Shown here: positions 1-6,535 of the stretch, one piece after another
How the letters are laid out: each line of letters starts with the position of its first letter
Numbering within the stretch: position 1 is the first letter of the stretch
Assembly: GCA_946611595.1 (NCBI GenBank)
Contig: CAMODY010000022.1
Span: 1 to 16,363, forward strand
DNA: 16,363 bases
Reading direction: 5' to 3'
From: an uncultured Clostridia bacterium
Lineage (GTDB): Bacteria > Bacillota > Clostridia > Lachnospirales > Lachnospiraceae
The notes under the pieces: generated by a model
Database searches by the model: none
What the model was told of the DNA's origin: nothing
Seen by the model: the letters and a program-made list of their open reading frames with translations, nothing else
Translations under genes and position numbers: made by a program

Positions 1-916
1 CCATAGCGACCGGGTTTCCGCTTAACGTACCTGCCTGATAAACCGGACCAAGCGGTGCAACGCAGTTCATAATATCTTTGCGTCCGCCATAAGCTCCGAC
101 CGGCATACCGCCGCCGATGATCTTTCCGAAAGTTGTAAGATCCGGAGTGACTCCGTAAAAGCCCTGCGCTCCATCCAGCGCCAGACGGAAGCCTGTGATG
201 ACTTCGTCGAAGATCAAAACTGCCCCATTTTCCGTACACAATTTGCGGAGTCCTTCCAGGAATCCTTCCCTCGGAAGAACGACGCCCATGTTTGCGCCAA
301 CCGGCTCTACGATCACACATGCGATCTCGCCCGGGTTTGCCTCAAATAGAGCCTTTACACTATCCAGATCATTATAGACAGCACTCAAGGTATCTTTCGT
401 GCATCCTTCCGGAACTCCGGCGCTTCCCGGAATCCCCTGTGTCATGAGCCCGCTGCCGGCCTGCACTAAAAGCGCATCGCTGTGGCCGTGATAGCAGCCA
501 GCAAATTTCACGATCTTATCGCGCCCGGTAAATCCGCGAGCCGCGCGGATCGCACTCATGACTGCTTCCGTTCCGGAATTGACCATACGCACCATTTCGA
601 TTGATGGAACAATCTCGCAGATCAGCTCTGCCATATCCACTTCTCTTTCGGTTACCGCACCAAAACTCAATCCGTCAAAGATGGCCTTGCGCACTTCTTC
701 CATAACATCCGGATTCTGGTGGCCTAAGATCATCGGGCCCCAGGAGCCGATAAAGTCGATGTATTTATTTCCCTCAGAATCCCAGATGTAGGACCCGAAA
801 CCTTTTTCAATAAAACGAGGCGTCATGCCAACAGAACCGAATGCTCTTACCGGGCTATTGACTCCGCCCGGGATCACCTTTTTTGCTCTTTCAAATAATT
901 CATCTGATCTGCTCAT
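1..916 (-). CDS. hemL: Glutamate-1-semialdehyde 2,1-aminomutase, 3' part cut by window edge
   Basis: PLP-dependent enzyme that converts glutamate-1-semialdehyde to 5-aminolevulinate, the second step of the C5 tetrapyrrole route. About 305 N-terminal codons are visible; the C-terminus lies beyond the window. The translation opens MSRSDELFERAKKVIPGGVN, typical of the family. It carries SGTEAVMSAIRAAR (PLP phosphate region), CYHGHSDALL, an IFDEVITGFR stretch (PLP-ring Asp) and TFGKIIGGG with the Schiff-base lysine at residue 265, the same number as in the E. coli enzyme. The ATG (914-916) overlaps the hemB stop by one base (TAATG), so translation is probably coupled, and no strong ribosome site sits at the usual distance. 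It is the last visible gene of the riboswitch-led operon. Identification is secure. Confidence 0.96.
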   Translation of the reverse strand, partial: MSRSDELFERAKKVIPGGVNSPVRAFGSVGMTPRFIEKGFGSYIWDSEGNKYIDFIGSWGPMILGHQNPDVMEEVRKAIFDGLSFGAVTEREVDMAELICEIVPSIEMVRMVNSGTEAVMSAIRAARGFTGRDKIVKFAGCYHGHSDALLVQAGSGLMTQGIPGSAGVPEGCTKDTLSAVYNDLDSVKALFEANPGEIACVIVEPVGANMGVVLPREGFLEGLRKLCTENGAVLIFDEVITGFRLALDGAQGFYGVTPDLTTFGKIIGGGMPVGAYGGRKDIMNCVAPLGPVYQAGTLSGNPVAM

Positions 917-1899
917 TATCCAATCAAACCATCCTTGATATATTTTGCAATTTCTTTTGCATAGTATGTGATATAGATATCTGCGCCTGCGCGGAATGCT
1001 GCAGTTGCCATTTCGCTTACGATGCGGTCTTCATCGATCCAGCCGTTTGCAGCAGCTGCCTTTACCATCGCATATTCACCGCTTACGCTGTAAGTTGCGA
1101 TCGGAAGATCTGTCATGTCGTGCACTTCACGCACAAGGTCAAGATAGCTCATTGCCGGTTTAACCATGATGATGTCTGCGCCTTCTTCCACATCCAGCAT
1201 TGCTTCTTTCAAAGCTTCTCTTCTGTTGTGAAAATCCATCTGATAACTCTTTCTGTCACCAAAGGAAGGTGCAGATCCTGCTGCCTCACGGAACGGCCCG
1301 TAAAAAGCAGAAGCAAATTTAACGGCATAAGACATGATCGGGATATTCGTATAGCCGTTTGCATCAAGACACTCACGAATAGCAGCGATGCGGCCATCCA
1401 TCATGTCAGAAGGAGCAACCATCTGTGCACCAGCCTGTACATGAGAAAGCGCTGTCTTTGCAAGAAGATCCAAGGTCTTATCATTATCGACGTCGTGACC
1501 GCATAAAACACCGCAGTGACCATGGGAAGTATATTCACACATGCAAACATCCGTGATCAGATACATCTCCGGATATTTTTCAGCCGTGCGGCGGAGCGCT
1601 CTCTGTACAACGCCGTCTTCTGCATATGCCTGACTTCCGACTTCATCCTTAATCTCCGGAATGCCAAAGAGCATGACATTTTGAACGCCTGCTGCAAGGA
1701 GTCTTTCGATTTCTTCATCCATGCGGTCAACCGTATAGCGGAACTGTCCCGGAAGGGAATCGATTTCCTCCACTTTATTTTCACCATCCATAACGAACAT
1801 CGGATAGATCAGCGACGCTGCATCCATTCTTGTCTCACGCACCATTTTACGGAGCGCTTCCGAACTTCTTAATCTTCTTGGTCTGACTGTTAAATCCAT
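916..1899 (-). CDS. hemB: Porphobilinogen synthase (5-aminolevulinate dehydratase), zinc type
   Basis: Cytosolic enzyme that condenses two 5-aminolevulinate molecules to porphobilinogen. At 327 aa it is the usual family length. The zinc site is visible as D-V-C-M-C-E-Y with C119, C121 and C129, so this is a Zn-dependent type. The two active-site lysines are K194 (in YAVKFASAFYGPFR) and K247 (in IMVKPAMSYLD). The start at 1899 is supported by an AAGGAG ribosome site about 9-10 bases upstream. It lies 63 bases after hemA and overlaps hemL by one base (TAATG), so the three are co-transcribed. Upstream operon context places it under the cobalamin riboswitch at 5427-5607. Identification is secure. 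Confidence 0.97.
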   Translation of the reverse strand: MDLTVRPRRLRSSEALRKMVRETRMDAASLIYPMFVMDGENKVEEIDSLPGQFRYTVDRMDEEIERLLAAGVQNVMLFGIPEIKDEVGSQAYAEDGVVQRALRRTAEKYPEMYLITDVCMCEYTSHGHCGVLCGHDVDNDKTLDLLAKTALSHVQAGAQMVAPSDMMDGRIAAIRECLDANGYTNIPIMSYAVKFASAFYGPFREAAGSAPSFGDRKSYQMDFHNRREALKEAMLDVEEGADIIMVKPAMSYLDLVREVHDMTDLPIATYSVSGEYAMVKAAAANGWIDEDRIVSEMATAAFRAGADIYITYYAKEIAKYIKDGLIG

Positions 1900-1962
1900 T
1901 GTTTATCCATCTCCTTGTTTTATATTCCAACTTTTATCTGTTAATAAAAGATATCTTCATTT

Positions 1963-3195
1963 TTATTCTTTTGAAAGGAGTTCTTCCATCGCATCTAAAA
2001 CATCACGAAACGTTTTATCCGGAAGTTTTGCACGAAGGCCGAACAGAAGATGATTCATCATTCTTTCGGATGCCCCTTCCACTTCCGTTATCAGCTGCTC
2101 CTTTTCCTCGCTCTCAAGCGGAACGTGCTTCATATATGGCGTCATGCGGACGCTGACATCTCCGCCTGCTTTTTTCTTTAACGCCTGGATCATTGGAACA
2201 AAGTCGCGTCCCTCATACCATTCGTAGAAACGCTCCTTTTCCTCATTCAGGATCTCTTCTGCTTTTGCTAAATTCTTTTTAAATTTTTCGGATTGAACAT
2301 CGATATGGAAAGAATCAATATCGTAAAGAGAAATCCAGGAAAGTGCTTTGATCTCCGGATCGATATCCCTTGGAACTGCAAGATCGATCATCGGGATCGT
2401 ATGATCGACAGAAAGTTCATTCATTTTTTCAAGTGTGATCGTATAATTCGGACTGCTGGTTGCACTTACGACCATGTCGCATTCTGGAAGAAGCCCATAG
2501 CGCTCATCATAATCAATGCGTTTGCAGCCAAGTGGAATATCAACAACTCCGCTATGATATTTACGGACAGTAACTGTAACATCTGCGCCGTAGTCCATCA
2601 GGGTCTGGGCAGAAAGTTTGCCCATCATGCCGTTGCCGATGACCATGCACTTCTTGCCATCTACTGAAATGCCTTCTTCTCCGAGCATCCTGAGTGCAGT
2701 ATGGATAACAGAACGGTCTGCCGTGGAAAGATCTGTCTCCGTGCGGACGCGTTTTCCGGCAGTGATCGCCTGACGGAAAAGGACTTCCAGTGCATTGTCA
2801 GTTGCGTAGCAACTTCTTGCGAAAGCGACCGCATCTCCAACCTGGGTGATGATCTGGTCTTCGCCTACGATCTTGGACTCCAGACCAGCGGCTAAGCGGA
2901 ACAGGTGATCGACCGCTTCGCTGTCTTCACGTTCCACGAAGTATGGGCTGTACTTTTCGGCATCCACTTCAATATGATCGCAAAGCAGCTGCACCGGAGA
3001 GAATGTCGCCGTATGCTTTACGCTGAACCAGATTTCCATACGGTTACATGTTGAGATCATGACGCAGCCATTCACCTCATCCATGTCCATAAAAGTTTCA
3101 TACGCAAGCGCCATACGTTTGGATGTAAAAGAAAATACGCTTCTTACATCCAGGTCTGCTTTATTATGATCGACTCCTGCCATCCAGATTGCCAT
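1963..3195 (-). CDS. hemA: Glutamyl-tRNA reductase
   Basis: NADPH-dependent enzyme that reduces glutamyl-tRNA(Glu) to glutamate-1-semialdehyde, the committed and usually regulated step of the C5 pathway. It has 410 aa, a normal length. The catalytic cysteine is C50 in ISTCNRME. The conserved LAAGLESKIVGEDQI segment lies at 101-115. A Rossmann nucleotide-binding motif, VIGNGMMG, lies at 185-192, and an alpha-helical dimerisation tail follows. The ATG at 3195 has GGGAG ten bases upstream. It is preceded by a 104-base gap with a hairpin (3222-3257) and followed by hemB after 63 bases. Having hemA in a B12-riboswitch operon suggests that its flux feeds corrinoid synthesis here (inference). hemC and hemD, often found between hemA and hemB, are absent. 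Confidence 0.96.
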   Translation of the reverse strand: MAIWMAGVDHNKADLDVRSVFSFTSKRMALAYETFMDMDEVNGCVMISTCNRMEIWFSVKHTATFSPVQLLCDHIEVDAEKYSPYFVEREDSEAVDHLFRLAAGLESKIVGEDQIITQVGDAVAFARSCYATDNALEVLFRQAITAGKRVRTETDLSTADRSVIHTALRMLGEEGISVDGKKCMVIGNGMMGKLSAQTLMDYGADVTVTVRKYHSGVVDIPLGCKRIDYDERYGLLPECDMVVSATSSPNYTITLEKMNELSVDHTIPMIDLAVPRDIDPEIKALSWISLYDIDSFHIDVQSEKFKKNLAKAEEILNEEKERFYEWYEGRDFVPMIQALKKKAGGDVSVRMTPYMKHVPLESEEKEQLITEVEGASERMMNHLLFGLRAKLPDKTFRDVLDAMEELLSKE

Positions 3196-3221
3196 AGTGT
3201 TTCTACTCCCTTTACGACAGT

Positions 3222-3257
3222 TTGAGGGCGTCTAAGGATTTCCCTTGGCGTCCTCAA
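3222..3257 (-). other. Intercistronic hairpin between lipoprotein gene and hemA
   Basis: TTGAGG (3222-3227) pairs with CCTCAA (3252-3257), with an inner AAGG/CCTT stem (3234-3237 with 3243-3246) and an asymmetric internal loop. No T-run follows on the minus strand, so it is unlikely to be a full terminator. It could stabilise or process the mRNA and so set hemA levels relative to the upstream lipoprotein genes (inference). Confidence 0.4.
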
Positions 3258-3299
3258 TTATTCGTAAACCTTAACTTTAAAATTTTATCATTTACATCA

Positions 3300-3836
3300 T
3301 TATTTCTCAACCGGAACCGGGTTCGTTACCGTTACAGGATGTGTGTACCAGTTGTCATGTGTACCAATAATGGAAACATCAAATGGCTCACCAATTCCCG
3401 GGCACGGAATATCATAGCCATAGACTTCGTCTGTCATACCGTCACTGTAAGTAACTTCATCCGTCGTTGGCTGAAGAAGCTCAGATTCATCTGCCGCCTC
3501 TGCCTCTTCCGTTGTTCCGACAAAGAGATTTACGATCTTCTTTGAAGTAAGGGTTACATGAAGTGTCATCTCACCATTTTTAACCGTGAGCTCTCCCTTG
3601 CCTTCTTTTGCTTCATTGATATGGAACATATTACTTCCGGTATCAACATCAACAGTATAGACGCCATCTGCTAAAGTATTTGCAGAGGGTTCTACCGCAG
3701 CAGATCCAGCGTTCACTTCCTGTCCGGAAGAAGCTGCGCCACCGGTTGTTTCGCCGCCGCCACCATTTCCGCAGCCTGCCAAAACGAGCATAGCCGCCAT
3801 CGCGATACCTAAAATTCCTACAATAATCTTCTTCAT
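3300..3836 (-). CDS. Small lipoprotein downstream of exported cobaltochelatase, function unknown
   Basis: Predicted lipoprotein of 178 aa. It has a short lysine start (MKKIIVG), a hydrophobic stretch and a lipobox LAGC with the acylated cysteine at 22, then a Gly/Thr/Ser-rich linker. The remaining ~120 residues look like a beta-rich soluble domain containing DGVYTVDVDTG, a FHINEAKEG segment and THDNWYTHPV. I do not recognise a named family with confidence. The alternation of K-G-x-L-x-V-x-N-G with short strands recalls small ligand-binding beta-sandwich domains such as NEAT, but this is only a resemblance. I chose the ATG at 3836 because GGAG lies 7 bases upstream; an in-frame TTG at 3842 sits too close to that site. 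It follows the CbiK-like lipoprotein gene by 128 bases in the same operon. A role beside the chelatase on the outer membrane face, such as metal or tetrapyrrole handling, is inference. Confidence 0.85.
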   Translation of the reverse strand: MKKIIVGILGIAMAAMLVLAGCGNGGGGETTGGAASSGQEVNAGSAAVEPSANTLADGVYTVDVDTGSNMFHINEAKEGKGELTVKNGEMTLHVTLTSKKIVNLFVGTTEEAEAADESELLQPTTDEVTYSDGMTDEVYGYDIPCPGIGEPFDVSIIGTHDNWYTHPVTVTNPVPVEK

Positions 3837-3864
3837 TTTCAATCTCCATTAACGCAACATTCGC

Positions 3865-3888
3865 CCCGCAAGGCCAAGGCCTTACGGG
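3865..3888 (-). other. Strong intercistronic hairpin between cbiK-like and lipoprotein genes
   Basis: CCCG-C-AAGGCC-AA-GGCCTT-A-CGGG forms a 4+6 bp stem with one central C/A mismatch and a very tight loop. It lies in the 128-base gap after the cobaltochelatase gene. No T-run follows on the minus strand, so it is better read as an mRNA processing or stability element, or a weak attenuator, than as a terminator. Confidence 0.45.
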
Positions 3889-3964
3889 ACGATCGTTTGT
3901 ACATATTTAGTGATTCATGTCAGCTGTTTTATTGAAACCCCTCGTATGAATCTTTTAATGCAAT

Positions 3965-5221
3965 TTACTGCATTGCAGCCTGTGTATGTGCTACATACAT
4001 AGCCTGGATGTCAGCGATTCTTCCAAGACCTTCGATCTGGGTAGTTACATTGTCAGCACCAAATCCATTTCCGATTTCAACAGGTGCGTCAGCGCCTTCA
4101 ACTTCGAATTCACCGCCATTAACAAATCCATAGTACCAGGAGCCTTCCTCGTCTGCTGCCATGTCGTTGTTAGCGTGGTCACCAGCAACAACCATCATCG
4201 GACGAAGAACGATCTTTGTAAAACCTGCAGCCTCAACAGCTTTCTTAACTTCCGGAAGAGCGGTATCAGCCGGATTTCCTTCAACAGTTCCGACGAATAC
4301 GTTCTTGTATCCAAGCTGTGTCATCTGTGTCTGCATCTGATCATATGTGATAGCTGCTTCGTGAGAAGTACCATGTCCCATGAATACGAATGCAACGCCG
4401 TCAGCTGCTGCTGCATCTGCAGAATCATAACCAGCTACCTTAGCAGCCTCAGCTACTAAAGCTTTTGCAGTTGCTTCTTTATCAGCGTTGATTGCTGCAG
4501 TATCAGCACCAACTTCACCCAGGAGCGGCTCTGCAACTTTTACGCTTGCAAATTTGTCTTTGTATCCTTCGAGAGTTCCAACAAGCTCTTCATACTCAGC
4601 ACCATGCATTAAGTGAGTCGGCTGAATAACAAGGTTCTTAACTCCGTTTGCAACTGCTCTTTCAAGAGCCTGCTCAACGTTGTCAATGCTCTCGCCATCA
4701 CGTGCAAGGATGTGGTTGATGATGATCTGAGCTGTGAAAGCTCTTCTTACAGACCAATCCGGATATGCTGCTGCAAGTGCATCTTCAACGCCTTTGATAT
4801 CTTTAACACGGCTGTCGTTGAAGGAAGTACCAAAGCTTACAACAAGGAGCTCGTTCTCACCGATCTCATCCTGATTGCGAGGATCATCGAGGGAAGCATC
4901 ACCTGTGTCACGTCCGAAGTAATCTGCTTCTTCAACAAGTTCTTTCTGAGCATCTGTTAAAGCATCCCATGCTGCTTTAGCTTCTGCACAACGCTCATCG
5001 TTGCCTTCAGTCCATTCCTGAACCTGGATAGCTGCGATAAGTGCGTCAACGTTTGCTGCTGCTTCTGCATCAGCGTCTGCTACTGCTGCGCTGCCAGCCG
5101 GAGCTGCACCGCTGCCAGCAGGTGTGTTGCTGGATCCGCATCCAGCGATCATTCCGATAACAAGCGTAAGAGCTGCTAACAGAACGATCAGTTTGCTAAC
5201 TGTTTGCTTTTTCAATTTCAT
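3965..5221 (-). CDS. cbiK: Exported, lipid-anchored CbiK-type sirohydrochlorin cobaltochelatase
   Basis: Class II chelatase of the CbiK family, which inserts Co2+ into sirohydrochlorin in the anaerobic B12 pathway (family knowledge). This 418-aa copy carries an export signal: KLKKQ, a hydrophobic core, and lipobox IAGC with C28, then an Ala/Gly/Ser linker. Residues ~56-100 form a helical segment with a DALTDAQKELV motif, like FIVAR-type three-helix domains. The chelatase body starts at LLVVSFGTSFNDSR (~125). It continues with WSVRRAFTAQIII, QPTHLMHGAEY (H203, H206), FMGHGTSHEA (H283), VEGNP (E314) and VAGDHANNDMA (H349). H283/E314/H349 fit the spacing of the His-Glu-His metal site in CbiK proteins. 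The usual cytosolic enzyme is ~260-300 aa, so the extra length is the signal plus helical domain. AGGAGG is only 2 bases before the ATG; TTG at codon 3 (8 bases away) may be the real start. Controlled by the upstream riboswitch. Confidence 0.9.
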   Translation of the reverse strand: MKLKKQTVSKLIVLLAALTLVIGMIAGCGSSNTPAGSGAAPAGSAAVADADAEAAANVDALIAAIQVQEWTEGNDERCAEAKAAWDALTDAQKELVEEADYFGRDTGDASLDDPRNQDEIGENELLVVSFGTSFNDSRVKDIKGVEDALAAAYPDWSVRRAFTAQIIINHILARDGESIDNVEQALERAVANGVKNLVIQPTHLMHGAEYEELVGTLEGYKDKFASVKVAEPLLGEVGADTAAINADKEATAKALVAEAAKVAGYDSADAAAADGVAFVFMGHGTSHEAAITYDQMQTQMTQLGYKNVFVGTVEGNPADTALPEVKKAVEAAGFTKIVLRPMMVVAGDHANNDMAADEEGSWYYGFVNGGEFEVEGADAPVEIGNGFGADNVTTQIEGLGRIADIQAMYVAHTQAAMQ

Positions 5222-5240
5222 AACCTCCTATTTCTTTACT

Positions 5241-5260
5241 GCGCCGGTATAAACTGGCGC
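5241..5260 (-). other. Small hairpin just upstream of the cbiK ribosome site
   Basis: GCGCCAGT and its near-complement ACCGGCGC enclose a 4-base loop, giving an 8-bp stem with one G-T pair. It lies between the leader terminator and the AGGAGG of the cobaltochelatase gene. No T-run follows. It may protect the 5' end of read-through transcripts or affect ribosome access. Confidence 0.35.
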
Positions 5261-5330
5261 AATTTTGGTTCACGTGTAAAACAAAGTGCTCGCCTTATCG
5301 AACACGCCGCCTCCAAGGACTTTTTCGCAC

Positions 5331-5364
5331 AAAAAAAGCAGCGAATCTTATAGAAGATTGCTGC
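5331..5364 (-). terminator. Intrinsic terminator, expression platform of the cobalamin riboswitch
   Basis: On the minus strand GCAGCAATCTT pairs with AAGATT-C-GCTGC across a CTAT loop (5338-5364): 11 bp with one bulged C, followed by seven T (5337-5331). It lies 63 bases past the B12 box and before the cobaltochelatase gene. This is the standard position for a switch in which bound cobalamin causes premature termination (inference from layout). Confidence 0.88.
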
Positions 5365-5426
5365 GGCCGTATTTGCGCAATACAAAAGTTCCTTCTGCCC
5401 ATTTGCCGAGGCATACAAAACATCCA

Positions 5427-5607
5427 TTTAAGCAGGTCTCCTGACTTGCGCATCATCAGCTTATCTTCTGCCTTCTCAGGATCATCCCAATGGCTTGCAT
5501 ACTGCCTTAGAAGAAGCCTCCGCGCCTACAGTGGCGGCACCGTTCCGGACTCTGACCGGATTCCCTATTCTCCGCTGAGTGATGCATAAAAAACAGCGGC
5601 ACTTAAA
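5427..5607 (-). ncRNA. Cobalamin (B12) riboswitch
   Basis: The minus strand carries the family hallmarks in order. These are AAGTGCCGCTG with a matching CAGCGG, then AATAGGGAATCCGGT, a TCAGAGTCCGGAACGGTGCC segment, CCGCCACTGTAGGCG, and the near-invariant B12 box AGTCAGGAGACCTGC (5446-5432). The closing P1 stem is TTTAAG (5607-5602) with CTTAAA (5432-5427). A promoter ends about 12 bases upstream, so transcription starts almost at the aptamer. A terminator follows at 5331-5364. The controlled genes are the CbiK-like lipoprotein, a second lipoprotein, hemA, hemB and hemL. Repression by adenosyl- or another cobalamin is the expected outcome for this architecture. Confidence 0.96.
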
Positions 5608-5625
5608 CTTGTTCGATTAGAATTT

Positions 5626-5654
5626 GGTATACCACTTTAGGCTATTTTTGTCAA
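5626..5654 (-). promoter_or_regulatory. Sigma-A-like promoter of the riboswitch/cbiK/hem operon
   Basis: TTGACA (5654-5649) is a perfect -35, followed by a 17-base spacer and TATACC (5631-5626) as -10. The predicted start near 5619 is about 12 bases before the riboswitch P1 stem. Confidence 0.8.
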
Positions 5655-5768
5655 CTGTTTGGATAGCTACATCCCATGTATCTTTTGCCGAAAGTAAACT
5701 GCACTTCCAGTATCAAAAATCACACTTTTTTGTATTATTTTAGTACGTTAAAAAAATCTGTGATTTCC

Positions 5769-5795
5769 TTGTTTCAGGAAATGCCATGATATAAT
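5769..5795 (+). promoter_or_regulatory. Extended -10 promoter for the divergent lipoprotein gene
   Basis: A perfect TATAAT (5790-5795) is preceded by TG at 5787-5788, giving the TGnTATAAT extended -10 form. A weak -35, TTGTTT (5769-5774), is 15 bases upstream. The predicted start is near 5802, about 50 bases before the lipoprotein ATG. It diverges from the riboswitch operon promoter, with about 115 bases between the two -35 elements. Confidence 0.7.
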
Positions 5796-5850
5796 GACTT
5801 TGCAACTGATGCTTATAAATATTTCTAAAATATATGGAGGTACATGCACT

Positions 5851-6426
5851 ATGAAAAAGAAACTGCTTGCAATCATTGCAATTGTTTGTGTAGCAGCATT
5901 CGTTCTTTCCGCATGCGGCGGCGGAGGTGGAAACTCCGGTGGCGGCGGAGGCGGAAACTCCGGCGGTGGTGCTGCAGAAACTTATGACGTTGGTGTATTT
6001 ACAGTATCCGTTCCATCCGGATGGACAGCATTCCCTCAGGATGATATCTTTGGCGACAAAGATGCAGAAGGAAACTATCCGGTTGATCCGGAAACGATCC
6101 TGCTTGCAAAAGGCGCAAAAGATGAGTTCGATGCATATTCAAGACCGAGCGTACGAATCTATTGGTATAAAGCAGACGCTTATGTATTAGATTCCCGAAG
6201 CTTCTACGACGATGTAGTAGACATCAGCGGTGTTACCATTAAAGGAAAAGAGTGTGACGCATACAAAGGCGAATCCATGGGTTACGTATATCAGTTTATC
6301 CACTATCAAGGAGACGATGCGCAATACGATTTCAACATCCTGATTGCCGCTGACGGAAAAGATACCGGCATCACCTGGGAAGACCCTGAGGTGAAGTCGA
6401 TCTTAGAAAGTGTTGTTACAAAATAA
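5851..6426 (+). CDS. Glycine-rich-linker lipoprotein, function unknown
   Basis: Predicted surface lipoprotein of 191 aa and the only plus-strand gene in the window. I chose the ATG at 5851, not the in-frame ATG at 5794, because GGAGG (5836-5840) lies 10 bases upstream and the protein then opens MKKKLLAIIA, a proper signal peptide. The lipobox is LSAC with C22. A flexible linker of Gly runs broken by Asn-Ser follows (about 23-40), then a soluble domain of ~150 residues. That domain starts YDVGVFTVSVPSGWTAFP, a pattern seen in small beta-rich lipoproteins where a 'VPxGW' strand opens the fold. It also has VRIYWYKADAY, and KGKECDAYKG. No catalytic motif is recognised. It has its own promoter and a bidirectional terminator and so is monocistronic. 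Whether it is linked to the B12 operon beside it is unknown. Confidence 0.88.
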   Translation: MKKKLLAIIAIVCVAAFVLSACGGGGGNSGGGGGGNSGGGAAETYDVGVFTVSVPSGWTAFPQDDIFGDKDAEGNYPVDPETILLAKGAKDEFDAYSRPSVRIYWYKADAYVLDSRSFYDDVVDISGVTIKGKECDAYKGESMGYVYQFIHYQGDDAQYDFNILIAADGKDTGITWEDPEVKSILESVVTK

Positions 6427-6475
6427 AAAACGGCAGCGTAAATACAAATAATCCGCGCATACACAGCATATTAAA

Positions 6476-6503
6476 AACTCCTGCAGACCATTCTGCAGGA
6501 GTT
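6476..6503. terminator. Bidirectional intrinsic terminator between convergent genes
   Basis: AACTCCTGCAGA (6476-6487) and TCTGCAGGAGTT (6492-6503) form a perfect 12-bp stem with a 4-base loop. It ends in TTTTATT on the plus strand and TTTTTAA on the minus strand. It serves the lipoprotein gene ending at 6426 and the c-di-GMP gene ending at 6536. Confidence 0.92.
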
Positions 6504-6535
6504 TTATTATCTTCGTGTTTCTCTTTTTCCGGCGT

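Noticed and set aside
883..1506. 207-aa plus-strand frame
   Set aside because: It lies wholly antisense to hemB and the hemL start, is cysteine-rich without any known motif and has no ribosome site, so it is a shadow of hemB.
3986..4459. 157-aa plus-strand frame
   Set aside because: It is antisense to the cobaltochelatase gene, whose motifs are unambiguous; composition (Ser/Cys-rich) is that of a reverse-strand shadow.
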